A stretch of 24,142 nucleotides of DNA from an uncultured Eubacteriales bacterium (GCA_900547405.1 URGL01000035.1:1-24142); one strand, 5' to 3'; positions 13,244 through 21,961 are shown, counted from the stretch's first letter. A program made the numbers and translations. The notes: generated by a model not told the origin, from the letters alone.

Positions 13244-13996
13244 ATGAATCTCAACAACTATGTGGCGGTGGTCACCGGCGGTACCAGCGGAATCGGAGAG
13301 GCTACGGTCCGTCTCTTTATTGAGCGGGGCGCAAAGGTCGTGATCGTTGGCCGCAGCGAAGAGCGGGGCAAGGCTCTGGAGGAGGAGCTGGGAGAACGCG
13401 CCTGGTTCTACAAGGCGGATGTCAGCGATTCCAGCCAGGTCCAGGCACTGTTCCAGGCTGTAGGCGAGAAGTACGGCGTGGTAGACGTGCTGTTTAACAA
13501 CGCCGCCTATTCCCTGAGCAAGACCCTCTGGGACACCACCGAGGAGGACTGGGACCGGGTCATGAACGTGAATCTGAAGGGCTACTTCCTCTGTGCCAAG
13601 TACGCTCTGCCTCTTATGAAGAAGAGCAGCCACGGCTCCATTATCTGCACTGGCAGTGAGCTGGGCGTGGTGGGCTGCGTGGAGAGCCTGGCCTACAACA
13701 CCTCCAAAGGCGGCATCATCCAGTTTGCCAAGAGTTTGGCTCTGGAGCTGGCACCCTTCGGCATTCGTGTCAATGTGGTCTGCCCCTCCGGCACGGAGAC
13801 CCCTGCTTTTATCAAGGATATGTCCCGCACCGGCAATTACGAGGCCGAGGTCGCCAGACTGGTGGCCAGCTATCCTCTGAAGCGTCTGGGCCAGCCCATC
13901 GATATGGCTTACGCGGTGGCCTTCTTCGCCAGCGAGGAATCCTCCTTCATTACCGGTACCCATCTGATGGTCGATGGCGGCTACACCGCCCAATAA
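13244..13996 (+). CDS. SDR-family oxidoreductase
   Basis: This 250-residue classical short-chain dehydrogenase has T11-G-G-x-x-x-G-x-G18 (TGGTSGIG) for NAD(P) binding. NNAA at 85-88, S138, Y151 and K155 (YNTSK) form the catalytic set. The C-terminal ITGTHLMVDGGYTAQ tail is standard. Arg37, Ser38 and Glu39 follow the second beta strand (IVGRSEE), which might allow NADP, but cofactor choice is uncertain. AGGAGG lies 7 bases before the ATG. First gene of the LacI-controlled operon, it probably oxidises a hydroxyl (or amine) of the incoming substrate, or interconverts keto-sugar acids, before aldolase cleavage. It resembles gluconate 5-dehydrogenase/KduD-type enzymes only at the general family level, so no specific name is given. 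Confidence 0.9.
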   Translation: MNLNNYVAVVTGGTSGIGEATVRLFIERGAKVVIVGRSEERGKALEEELGERAWFYKADVSDSSQVQALFQAVGEKYGVVDVLFNNAAYSLSKTLWDTTEEDWDRVMNVNLKGYFLCAKYALPLMKKSSHGSIICTGSELGVVGCVESLAYNTSKGGIIQFAKSLALELAPFGIRVNVVCPSGTETPAFIKDMSRTGNYEAEVARLVASYPLKRLGQPIDMAYAVAFFASEESSFITGTHLMVDGGYTAQ

Positions 13997-14037
13997 GTAT
14001 ACAATAGAAAACCAGAGAGCACGAAAGGAGTTACCCC

Positions 14038-15390
14038 ATGGAAAAAAAGAATGACACCCTCCAATCTCAGGGAGAGCTGAAACGGAAGCTGGGCCTGGGC
14101 GCGGCCCTGGCCGTGGCGGTCGGTTCGACAATCGGCTCCGGCATTTTCTCCTCCCTGGCGGAGGTGGCAGGAGCCTCCGGCTCCGCAATGATGATGATTG
14201 CCAGCTTTATTATCGGCGGCCTGATCATGATCCCTCAGAATCTGCTCTATGCAGAGCTGGCCTCCGCTTATCCGGAGGACGGTGGGCAGTATACCTGGCT
14301 GAGGGAAGCCGGTTGGCGTCCTGTCGCGTTCCTGAACGGCTGGCTGGCCTTCTGGGCGACGGACCCCTCTACCTGCTCGGTGATGTCTTTGGCCATCGCC
14401 AGCTATCTGGCCTTCTTTATTCCGGCCCTGGCGGGGATCGGTATTAAGATCGTGGCGATCCTGCTGATCATTGGTTTTACCGCACTGCATTATCGTTCTG
14501 TAGAAGCCGGTGCCCGGTTCCAGGCCTTTATTACCAGCCTGAAGATGCTGCCCTTCTTCCTGCTGATTGGTGTGGGACTGTTTTATATGAACAGCGAACT
14601 GATCTCTGTGCCTGCTGTTACAGGTGCTCCTGTAGGCATTGCCGCATTGCTCGCCGGTGTATCCGCTACCACCTGGTCTTATGATGGCGCGATCGGCGCG
14701 TGCTATATGGCAGGAGAGGTCAAGGATCCGAATAAGACAATGCCCAAGGTAATGATCTACAGCATTGCAATCGTCATTCTCCTGTACGCCGGTCTTTCCA
14801 CCATTGCGGCCGGCCTGATCCCCCTGGGTGAACTTGCCGCATCCGATGCCCCCATCGCGCTGGCATTCTCGAAAATCCCTGTGATTGGTTCTACCGCCGG
14901 TGTTGTTACCGCTGTGATGGCAATCATTGTGATTACCGGCTCTGTTTCTGGTGCAACCATGTATCAGCCCCGTCTGGAGTACGCAATGGCAAAGGACGGC
15001 CTGTGGTACAGCCGTTTTGCCGAGGTGCATCCGAAGTACAATACGCCTTCCTTCGCACTGATGGCACAGGCAGTTTACGCCATTATCCTTGTTTGTGTTT
15101 CCGGCATCAATGATTTGCTGGGCTACTTCACGTTTATCTGCCTGGTGAAAAACATGCTGGTATTCTGCACCATGTTTGTCCACCGCAAGAAGGCCGACTA
15201 CAAGCCCGGCTGGAGCTGCCCGGCTTGGAAGGTCATGACGGTCATTGCTATTTTTGCGAATGGTATCCTCCTGGTTTCTACTTTCCTGTGGACACCTACC
15301 GCTGCTCTGATCGCCAGCGGCGTTGCGCTGGCCACAGGCCTGCCTGCTTACTACTTCTTTGATAAGAGAACCAAGGCCAAGGCAAAATGA
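14038..15390 (+). CDS. APC-family amino acid permease
   Basis: The 450-residue inner-membrane protein has about twelve hydrophobic helices. The APC signature GSTIGSGIF lies at residues 29-37 in the first helix. ISATTWSYDGAIGACYMAGEVKDPNKTMPK-type helix 6-7 sequence (here starting VSATTWSYDG) and a helix-8 region with SGATMYQPRLEYAMAKDG are also typical. Family members import amino acids or exchange them with amines. The gene follows the SDR gene by 41 bases with AAAGGAG before the ATG. An amino-acid carrier in a KDG/KDPG operon with RidA hints that the substrate carries an amino group. The exact substrate is not predictable from sequence alone. Confidence 0.9.
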   Translation: MEKKNDTLQSQGELKRKLGLGAALAVAVGSTIGSGIFSSLAEVAGASGSAMMMIASFIIGGLIMIPQNLLYAELASAYPEDGGQYTWLREAGWRPVAFLNGWLAFWATDPSTCSVMSLAIASYLAFFIPALAGIGIKIVAILLIIGFTALHYRSVEAGARFQAFITSLKMLPFFLLIGVGLFYMNSELISVPAVTGAPVGIAALLAGVSATTWSYDGAIGACYMAGEVKDPNKTMPKVMIYSIAIVILLYAGLSTIAAGLIPLGELAASDAPIALAFSKIPVIGSTAGVVTAVMAIIVITGSVSGATMYQPRLEYAMAKDGLWYSRFAEVHPKYNTPSFALMAQAVYAIILVCVSGINDLLGYFTFICLVKNMLVFCTMFVHRKKADYKPGWSCPAWKVMTVIAIFANGILLVSTFLWTPTAALIASGVALATGLPAYYFFDKRTKAKAK

Positions 15391-15406
15391 TTCACAAATG
15401 ACTGAT

Positions 15407-15434
15407 AGGCTGCCGTGTATTTGTACGGCAGCCT
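15407..15434 (+). other. Intercistronic hairpin between permease and RidA genes
   Basis: AGGCTGCCGT (15407-15416) and ACGGCAGCCT (15425-15434) are perfect 10-bp arms with an 8-base loop. A run of five Cs, not Ts, follows, so termination is unlikely. It may set mRNA stability or processing between the permease and the downstream enzymes. Confidence 0.6.
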
Positions 15435-15460
15435 TCCCCCAAAATAAGGAGATATCTCTC

Positions 15461-15847
15461 ATGGAAATTACTAAAATTTCAACAGCCAAGGCCGCACAGC
15501 CCGGCGGATGGTATTCCCAGGCATTCCGGGTTGGGAACCTTGTTTATACGGCAGGCATCACCGGCACGGACCCCGAAACAGGAAAGCTTGTAGCGCCTGA
15601 TGACATTGTTGCCCAGACACACCAGATCATGAAAAATATGAAAGCCATTCTGGAGGAAGCTGGGTCTGATATGGACCACGTTTTTAAGACCCTGGTATTT
15701 GTAGCGGACATTGACCAGTTCGCTTTGTTCAATGAAACCTATCGGCAGTACTTTCCGAAGGATCCACCGGCGAGAAGTACGATGCAGGTTGGGAAATTCA
15801 ACGGGGGAATGGCCATTGAGATTGAAGCCATTGCCGTCGTAAAATAA
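15461..15847 (+). CDS. RidA/YjgF-family enamine/imine deaminase
   Basis: The protein is 128 residues from the ATG at 15461 with AAGGAGA upstream; an in-frame extension to 15323 overlaps the permease gene and is rejected. The RidA fold is recognisable from YSQAFRVGNLVYTAG near the start, the DHVFKTLVFVADIDQF strand-helix, and the ARSTMQV..AIEIEAIAV end. R105 and E120 match the carboxylate-binding arginine and the glutamate of active RidA proteins. Active RidA hydrolyses imines/enamines such as 2-aminoacrylate to the keto acid and ammonia, which also protects PLP enzymes. Placed between an amino-acid permease and a KDPG aldolase, it may handle a reactive imine formed when the substrate is oxidised or dehydrated. 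The protective versus pathway role is open. Confidence 0.92.
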   Translation: MEITKISTAKAAQPGGWYSQAFRVGNLVYTAGITGTDPETGKLVAPDDIVAQTHQIMKNMKAILEEAGSDMDHVFKTLVFVADIDQFALFNETYRQYFPKDPPARSTMQVGKFNGGMAIEIEAIAVVK

Positions 15848-15878
15848 GCCGGAAACGGAAGGCCGGGAGGTAGAATCA

Positions 15879-16511
15879 ATGACTGTTATGGAACGAATGG
15901 CACGGTCCGTTGTGGTGCCGGTGGTTGTTTTGGAGCGGGTGGAGGATGCGGTCCCTACGGCCCAGGCCCTGCTGGCCGGTGGGGTGGACACCATGGAAAT
16001 TACCTTCCGCACCTCCTGCGCTCCGGAGTGCCTGCGGGCGGTGGCGGAACACTGCCCCCAGATGCTGGTAGGCGCGGGGACGGTGTGCAATAAGGCTCAG
16101 GCGGAGCTGGCGGTGGAGATGGGGGCCCGGTTTATTGTGTCCCCCGGCTTCGATCCGGAGGTCGTGGAGTGGTGTGTTGCAAACAATATTGCGGTCACCC
16201 CCGGTTGTGTGACGCCTACGGAGATCATGATGGCCCTTCGCCATGGCCTGAAGGCTGTGAAGTTTTTCCCCGCCAAGGTTTACGGTGGGCTGAACGCCAT
16301 GAAAAATCTGGCGGCCCCATTTGCGGGGGTGAAATTTCTGCCCACAGGCGGCATCGACGGCTCCAACATTCGGGAGTATGTAGAGGCCCCCTTCGTGTTC
16401 GCAGTCGGCGGCAGTTGGGTATGCCCCAAGGAAGTCATAGCCGCAAAGAATTGGGAGAAGATCACGGAGCTTTGCAGGGATGCCAGAAGAGCGGCGGGAA
16501 AGGACTTGTAA
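15879..16511 (+). CDS. eda: KDPG/KHG aldolase
   Basis: This 210-residue class I aldolase has E40 (METIFR-like segment MEITFRT), R44, T68 (GAGTV), the P-G-x-x-T-P loop (VTPGCVTPTEI) and the Schiff-base K128 in AVKFFPA. These correspond to E45, R49 and K133 of E. coli Eda. It cleaves 2-keto-3-deoxy-6-phosphogluconate to pyruvate and glyceraldehyde 3-phosphate. Many members also cleave 4-hydroxy-2-oxoglutarate to pyruvate and glyoxylate. GGGAGG lies 8 bases before the ATG at 15879; an internal ATG at 15888 is less well spaced. Its stop is one base from the start of a KDG-type kinase, so kinase and aldolase form a two-step module. Confidence 0.93.
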   Translation: MTVMERMARSVVVPVVVLERVEDAVPTAQALLAGGVDTMEITFRTSCAPECLRAVAEHCPQMLVGAGTVCNKAQAELAVEMGARFIVSPGFDPEVVEWCVANNIAVTPGCVTPTEIMMALRHGLKAVKFFPAKVYGGLNAMKNLAAPFAGVKFLPTGGIDGSNIREYVEAPFVFAVGGSWVCPKEVIAAKNWEKITELCRDARRAAGKDL

Positions 16512-16512
16512 T

Positions 16513-17541
16513 ATGGCAAAAATCATTACCTTCGGTGAACTGATGCTGCGGCTGCAGCCCTACAACTACGAGCGATTTGTCCAGTGCGACCATGTGGAGT
16601 TTACTTTCGGCGGCGGTGAGGCCAACGTGGCGGTGTCCCTGGCCAATTATGGCATGGATGTGGCCTACGTCACCAAGCTTCCTGCCCACGCCATCGGCCA
16701 GGCGGCGGTGAACTCCCTGCGGCGCTACGGTGTGGATACCTCCAAAATCCTCCGCGGCGGCAGCCGGGTGGGCATTTACTTCAATGAAAAGGGTGCTTCC
16801 CAGCGGGGTTCCGTGTGCATCTACGACCGGGCCCACTCCGCCATCCAGGAGGCCAAGCCGGAGGATTTTGACTGGGACGCCATCTTTGAGGGAGCCGAAT
16901 GGTTCCATTTCACCGGCATTACCCCGGCCTTGGGGGAAAATCTGGTAGAGATCTGCCGTCAGGCCTGCAAGGCCGCCAAGGCCCACGGCTGTAAAATCTC
17001 CTGCGACCTGAACTACCGGGGCAAGCTCTGGACCCGTGACCAGGCCCGGAAGGCTATGACGGAGCTGTGCCAGTATGTAGACGTGTGCATCTCCAACGAG
17101 GAGGATGCCAAGGATGTCTTCGGCATTGAAGCCGAGGCTACCGACATCTACGGCGGCAGCCTGAACCATGAGGGCTACAAGAGCGTTGCCAAGCAGCTGG
17201 CGGACAGGTTCCATTTTGAAATGGTCGCCATCACCCTCCGGGAAAGCCACTCCGCCTTTGACAACGGCTGGTCCGCCATGCTGTATAACGTGGCCAAGGA
17301 CGAATACTGCTTCTCCAAGAAGTACGATCTGCACATCATCGACCGGGTCGGCGGCGGCGACAGCTTCGGCGGCGGCCTGATCTACAGCCTGCTCTCCGGC
17401 AAGGACACCCAGCAGGCGGTGGAATTTGCCGTGGCCGCCTCCGCCCTGAAGCACTCCATCGAGGGGGACTACAACATGGTAACCGTAGCCGAGGTAGAAA
17501 AACTGGCCGGCGGCGACGGCTCCGGACGGATCCAGCGTTAA
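16513..17541 (+). CDS. kdgK: PfkB-family sugar kinase, 2-keto-3-deoxygluconate kinase-like
   Basis: The protein is 342 residues from the ATG at 16513, one base after the aldolase stop; AAAGGA in the aldolase end serves as ribosome site. PfkB signatures are both present: GGGEANVAVSLANYG (33-47) and DRVGGGDSFGGGLIYSL (277-293) with catalytic base D283 after the GGG anion hole. D165-x-N-x-R169 (DLNYR) is a motif of KDG and related keto-sugar kinases. It would phosphorylate KDG to KDPG with ATP for the adjacent aldolase. 5-dehydro-2-deoxygluconate or fructose kinases are alternatives, but the KDPG aldolase neighbour favours KDG. A terminator follows 39 bases after the stop. Confidence 0.88.
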   Translation: MAKIITFGELMLRLQPYNYERFVQCDHVEFTFGGGEANVAVSLANYGMDVAYVTKLPAHAIGQAAVNSLRRYGVDTSKILRGGSRVGIYFNEKGASQRGSVCIYDRAHSAIQEAKPEDFDWDAIFEGAEWFHFTGITPALGENLVEICRQACKAAKAHGCKISCDLNYRGKLWTRDQARKAMTELCQYVDVCISNEEDAKDVFGIEAEATDIYGGSLNHEGYKSVAKQLADRFHFEMVAITLRESHSAFDNGWSAMLYNVAKDEYCFSKKYDLHIIDRVGGGDSFGGGLIYSLLSGKDTQQAVEFAVAASALKHSIEGDYNMVTVAEVEKLAGGDGSGRIQR

Positions 17542-17579
17542 GAAGCCTGGTCGGTAGACACAAACGAAATAAGATAACG

Positions 17580-17612
17580 ACGCTCCTGGGAATCCATTCC
17601 GGGAGCGTTTTT
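17580..17612 (+). terminator. Intrinsic terminator of the SDR-to-kinase operon
   Basis: ACGCTCC (17580-17586) pairs with GGAGCGT (17602-17608). After a small internal loop, GGAAT pairs with ATTCC, closing a short loop. Five Ts (17608-17612) follow immediately. It lies about 40 bases after the kinase stop and before a separate promoter. Confidence 0.85.
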
Positions 17613-17646
17613 CTCTGGAAAACCCCGCCAAAACTGGAAAATTACG

Positions 17647-17675
17647 TTGACAAAAGAGGTTACAAATGGTATCAT
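17647..17675 (+). promoter_or_regulatory. Promoter of the large secreted-protein gene
   Basis: TTGACA (17647-17652) is followed after 17 bases by TATCAT (17670-17675). The -10 region carries a direct repeat ATGGTATC (17666-17673 and 17677-17684), spaced 11 bases, about one helical turn. This may be a regulator site or chance. The predicted start near 17682 gives a leader of about 43 bases. Confidence 0.65.
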
Positions 17676-17690
17676 AATGGTATCGTTCCT

Positions 17691-17704
17691 GTAATTTAAA
17701 TTAC
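17691..17704. promoter_or_regulatory. Palindrome GTAATTTAAATTAC in the leader
   Basis: This is a perfect 14-bp palindrome of AT-rich sequence between the predicted transcription start and the AAGGAT ribosome site of the large gene. It may be an operator. As RNA it would form only a weak hairpin. No local regulator gene points to it. Confidence 0.4.
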
Positions 17705-17724
17705 CCATGAAAGAAGGATGATTT

Positions 17725-20700
17725 ATGATGAAAAAGCTATTGTCCGTACTTCTGGTGGCGGCAATGCTGCTGTCGGTGCTGCCGATGGGCATTTTTGCCG
17801 AGGACACCGACGGGGCGGCCTACGCCGGGGAGGAGACCTCCCTCATCGGTATTTCCGCCGATGGCCGGACCGCGACGGCCAGCGCCTCCGGCGATGGGCT
17901 GGTGCTGACGGCCATTTATGACCGGGGCGGCAAGCGCATGATCGCCTATGCCAAGGACACGGAAGTCACCCTGCCCGAGGACGTGGCCGGCGACGGCGAG
18001 TGCGTGGCCCGGGCCTTCCTGCTGGAAGAGGACACCCTGATCCCTGTGTGCAAGTATGCCGAGGTGAACATGGGCGTGCTGAAAAAGGCCGAGGAGACCA
18101 CGGAACCCACCGAGCCCGAAGAGCCCAAGCCCGGCAACAAGTTCACCGCCGAGATGAAGAACGGCTCCCTGTGGGTCGGCGGCAGCGGCCCCCTGGACGG
18201 TAGCGTCAACTGGCCCAAGGACATTGACATGACCGCCGTGACCAGCATCGTTGTGGATCCCAACGCCACCTTTGAGACTTTGGATGCCGGTGCGTTCGAT
18301 TCCTTTACCAACCTGACCACTCTGGACATCGGCGGTGTGAAGAACATCGGCGAGAATGCCTTTGTGGCCAATACCAGGCTGACCAAGGTCACCATCCGCA
18401 CCGGCAAGCTGGAGTCCATTGGCGACAGCGCCTTTGCCCTGGAGTCTCTGGGCGGCAATACCGTTTCCTTTGAGGGCACCAAGGCCCAATGGGATGCCAT
18501 CGGCGCCCCTGCCGGCGCGTTCCTGGACACCACCACCATCCGCATGACCGACAGCGCCGACAAGGGCACCGTCATGTCCGGCACCGAGGGCAGCAACAGC
18601 TATGAGGATGCCGAGCCCACGGAGCAGACCGAGGCGGAAGAAGAGACCCTGGAAGAGCAGGAGGGCATGACCCTGGAAGAGGCCGCCGCCGATGGCTACA
18701 TGGTCCTGCCGGAGGGTGCTCAGGCTGAGGATGCCGCTGCCGCCGAAGAGATGGCCGCTTTCTCCGGCAAGACCACCGGCAAGCAGGCCGACCGGACCAC
18801 CACCTTCACCGGTCTGATGCCCGGCCAGCCCTACCAGATCGTGGTGACCAAGCTCACCGGCGCTCCCGTAGAGGATCCCGCCGCCCTGAGCCAGATGGTG
18901 GACGAGGAGAACCTGGTCTACACCAATCAGAAGGTGGCCGGATCCAGCGGCAGCCTGAGCTTTACCTATGAAGTGACTACCCACGAGGATGTGCTGGTCC
19001 AGCTCTACGGCCTGGCCAACAAGCGCGGCATCCATCTCTACGCCGCCGATGGCAGCGACCTGGACGAGACCATGGGCGAAAACGGCACCGTGGCCAACCT
19101 GACGCTGAAGCTGGGAGAGACCGCAAGCTATCAGCTCCGGGCCGAGGTCACCCCTGTCCAGTGGGCCGGGGATCTGGAGTGGTCCGTCACTCCCGAGGGC
19201 ATTCTGGATGTGGATGACGAGGGCGTTCTCACCCCCCTCACCGCCGGTACCGCCTATGTCAAGGCCACCGTCAAGCACGGCACCTATGAGTTCAGCACCA
19301 CCTGCCGTGTGCTGGTGGTCAACGAAAAGGCTGAGGAGCTGTCTGATGTGACCCTCATCAGCACCAATGCCGCCCTGGAGCTCTACAAGACCAGCGGCTT
19401 CCAGCTGCGGATCCATCCTCAGCTGGGCAATAAGGCCAGCACCTATGCCTATGATGCCGACACGGTGGATTCCTACGATGCCGACGAGGCCCTGGGCCAT
19501 CTGATCCAGTCTGCCGAGTTTGGCTCCCTGGATAAGAATAAGGACATCGTCCTCAACGACGATATGAACGACCTCTTCGATCTGGAGGTCATGGACGACT
19601 GGTCCCTGTGGCTGATCCCCACGGACTACGCCCGGGAGAACCCGGACAAGGTCAAGAGCAGCTACAAGAGCAAGATCGTTCTCCACACCGCGGACCAGGA
19701 TCTCCTTACCGAGGAGACCCTGAACATTAGCGTTAAGAAGAACCTGCCCAAGCTTACCGCCTCCCAGCTGACCATCAACGGCTTCTATAACGAGAAGACC
19801 TATATGCCGGATATCAAGGGCGCTACCGTCACCGGCATTTACGTGGAAGAGGACCACGCCAACAGCTGGCCTGAGTGGCTGGGCATTGACGAGGGCCCGG
19901 ACGGACAGATTGGTGTCAACCCCGATGTCACCACCAAGACCGCCAACGCCAAGGTCTGGCTCAGCGTGGAGACGGAGCAGTGGGCCATTCCCGCCGCTGT
20001 CCAGCTTCCCGTGAAGCTCATCTACCAGGCTCCCGCCGTCAAGCTGGCTTCCTCCGGCATCACCATCTCCCAGTCCGATAGCTACGGTGTCAAGGATAAG
20101 CTCATCAGCCAGGACAAGTCCCTGGACCTGAAGGCCCTGGGCGTGACCGACGCCAGGGTAGAGGATGACCGGCTGATTGCGGAGTATGACAAGGAAAACT
20201 ACCAGCTGACCTTCTACCCCAACTCCGATTCCTACAAGGGCACCTTCAAGACCAACGTCTATGTGGACATTGAGGGCTCCAACAGAGATTTGGTACTGCC
20301 CCTGACTGTCAACATGAGAGCCCCCGAGATGCGGGTCAGCAGAACCAACGTGACCCTGAACACCCTCTACGGCGACAATGCCGACCTGGACATCCACATG
20401 ACCCCCGCCGATGCCGCCGTGCCGGAGCTGGAGGAGGAGAATCCCCTCGTCATCACCTGCCGCAAGGGCAGCAAGTACGTGGAAGTCGACGGCGAGCTGG
20501 AGGTGACCTACGACCCGGAGAACAAGACCGTCTCCATTTCCACCAACGCCTCCACCGAGCCCGGCGCCAATTACCGGGTCACTCTGAATCCCGTAGGCCA
20601 GAAGCCTGTGGTCATCGCCGTCAAGACCCTGGCCAAGAACACCAAGCCCACCGTGACCCTGAAGGTCACCGGCTCTCTGGACCTGACCTACTACAAGAAG

Positions 20701-21945
20701 GGCATCAAGCTCACCGAGACCTTCCGGAATATGTTCGGCGATGTGGACATCATCGAATACATGGTCCGCAAGAACAACGCCGCCCCTGTAGACTTCTTCG
20801 ACTACTTCCAGGCCAAGAACGACGACGGCGAGTATCTCCTGAAGGAAGATGCTGACCTGAAGGCCGGGGACAAGCTGACCATCCTGGTCTACGCCAAGAA
20901 TGATGAGGACGTGGTTGCCTGCTCCAGTTCCGCAAACCTGACCGTGAAGCGCACTGCCGTCAACATCCGCCTGAGCAAGTCCACCCTGACCCTGAACAAG
21001 GATGCCGCCCAGATCCTGAAGATCTCCTACACCGTCAGCCCCAGCGGCGACAACGTGAAGAAGGCGGACAAGCCCATTGTCACCGTGTCCCCCGCGGATG
21101 CCGTGGACATCGTGGAGATCGATGAAGACAACCAGACCATCAAGCTCACCGCCGGTGCGGGTGCCGTCTACGGCAAGACCTACAAGGTCTTCGTCAAGGC
21201 CTCCGAAGCCGACAGAGCCGCTACTCTGAACGTCCAGATCGCCAACAAGACCAACTCCAGGATCCGGCTCTCCGCCTCTACCTCCGGCACCATCGATCCC
21301 ACCCGGGATTCCACCAAGGTGTACGTGAAGTACAGAGCCAGCAACTTCAACTTCGTGGATGCCGTGGACGAAAACGGCGACCCCGTCTACCCCGAGGTAA
21401 AGGTCTTGGCCTACTCCAAAGACCGCACCAAATGGGAGGATGTGTCTGACAAGTTCGAGATCCGGCCCAGCACCAGCCGGGCCAGCACCTACTCCATCCT
21501 GAAGCTGCCGGAAGCCGTGCTGAACAGCGAACTCAAGTATCAGGTCCGGGTGACTCTGAAGGACGCCGAGGGCCTGGATGTGACCCCCGCCAAGGCCGTT
21601 TTGAAGGTCAGGGCCGGCAGCTGCTCCGTGAAGCCTGACCGCACCGTGACCGTCTACAAGTCCGATCTGAAGGCCGGCCACAAGTTCCGGCTCACCAGCT
21701 CCGACAAGAACCTGAACAGCGTGGAGAAGGTCACCATTGTGGATAAGACCCTGGCTAAAATGTACAACATCGAGGCCCTGGGCGACGGCTGGTTCGAGCT
21801 CCGTCCCTCCGGTGTCAATGTTGACAAGATGAGGACCACCAGCATCAAGCTGAACGTCTTTGTCCGGGGCATGGCGATCCGCACCAATGCCAAGGGCGAG
21901 AAGCTGCCCAACGGCACCGTTACCCTGAAGCTCACCGTCAAGTAA
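17725..21945 (+). CDS. Large secreted protein with LRR (BspA-like) and Ig-like regions
   Basis: The 1406-residue product begins with a Sec signal peptide (MMKK, hydrophobic core, predicted cut after IFA at about residue 25). A Glu/Pro/Thr linker lies near 125-137. Residues about 138-275 look like a BspA-type leucine-rich region (FETLDAGAFDSFTNLTTLDI, KNIGENAFVANTRLTKVTI, LESIGDSAFALESL). An acidic stretch spans about 290-345. Residues about 457-530 resemble a BIG2 Ig-like domain (EWSVTPEGILDVDDEGVLTPLTAGTAYVKATV, here abbreviated by its ends). The rest is a chain of beta-rich segments that restart with similar phrases, e.g. MRVSRTNVTLN (869), VNIRLSKSTLTLN (1079) and SRIRLSASTSGTI (1178). No LPXTG, SLH or C-terminal membrane anchor was seen. 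It is probably secreted or loosely cell-surface bound and adhesive. It has its own promoter and terminator and no functional link to neighbours. Confidence 0.85.
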   Translation: MMKKLLSVLLVAAMLLSVLPMGIFAEDTDGAAYAGEETSLIGISADGRTATASASGDGLVLTAIYDRGGKRMIAYAKDTEVTLPEDVAGDGECVARAFLLEEDTLIPVCKYAEVNMGVLKKAEETTEPTEPEEPKPGNKFTAEMKNGSLWVGGSGPLDGSVNWPKDIDMTAVTSIVVDPNATFETLDAGAFDSFTNLTTLDIGGVKNIGENAFVANTRLTKVTIRTGKLESIGDSAFALESLGGNTVSFEGTKAQWDAIGAPAGAFLDTTTIRMTDSADKGTVMSGTEGSNSYEDAEPTEQTEAEEETLEEQEGMTLEEAAADGYMVLPEGAQAEDAAAAEEMAAFSGKTTGKQADRTTTFTGLMPGQPYQIVVTKLTGAPVEDPAALSQMVDEENLVYTNQKVAGSSGSLSFTYEVTTHEDVLVQLYGLANKRGIHLYAADGSDLDETMGENGTVANLTLKLGETASYQLRAEVTPVQWAGDLEWSVTPEGILDVDDEGVLTPLTAGTAYVKATVKHGTYEFSTTCRVLVVNEKAEELSDVTLISTNAALELYKTSGFQLRIHPQLGNKASTYAYDADTVDSYDADEALGHLIQSAEFGSLDKNKDIVLNDDMNDLFDLEVMDDWSLWLIPTDYARENPDKVKSSYKSKIVLHTADQDLLTEETLNISVKKNLPKLTASQLTINGFYNEKTYMPDIKGATVTGIYVEEDHANSWPEWLGIDEGPDGQIGVNPDVTTKTANAKVWLSVETEQWAIPAAVQLPVKLIYQAPAVKLASSGITISQSDSYGVKDKLISQDKSLDLKALGVTDARVEDDRLIAEYDKENYQLTFYPNSDSYKGTFKTNVYVDIEGSNRDLVLPLTVNMRAPEMRVSRTNVTLNTLYGDNADLDIHMTPADAAVPELEEENPLVITCRKGSKYVEVDGELEVTYDPENKTVSISTNASTEPGANYRVTLNPVGQKPVVIAVKTLAKNTKPTVTLKVTGSLDLTYYKKGIKLTETFRNMFGDVDIIEYMVRKNNAAPVDFFDYFQAKNDDGEYLLKEDADLKAGDKLTILVYAKNDEDVVACSSSANLTVKRTAVNIRLSKSTLTLNKDAAQILKISYTVSPSGDNVKKADKPIVTVSPADAVDIVEIDEDNQTIKLTAGAGAVYGKTYKVFVKASEADRAATLNVQIANKTNSRIRLSASTSGTIDPTRDSTKVYVKYRASNFNFVDAVDENGDPVYPEVKVLAYSKDRTKWEDVSDKFEIRPSTSRASTYSILKLPEAVLNSELKYQVRVTLKDAEGLDVTPAKAVLKVRAGSCSVKPDRTVTVYKSDLKAGHKFRLTSSDKNLNSVEKVTIVDKTLAKMYNIEALGDGWFELRPSGVNVDKMRTTSIKLNVFVRGMAIRTNAKGEKLPNGTVTLKLTVK

Positions 21946-21961
21946 ACCCCATAACACGCCG

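Noticed and set aside
15407..15434. Terminator between permease and RidA genes
   Set aside because: The hairpin is followed by C residues rather than a T run, and the downstream genes have no visible promoter of their own, so read-through is expected.
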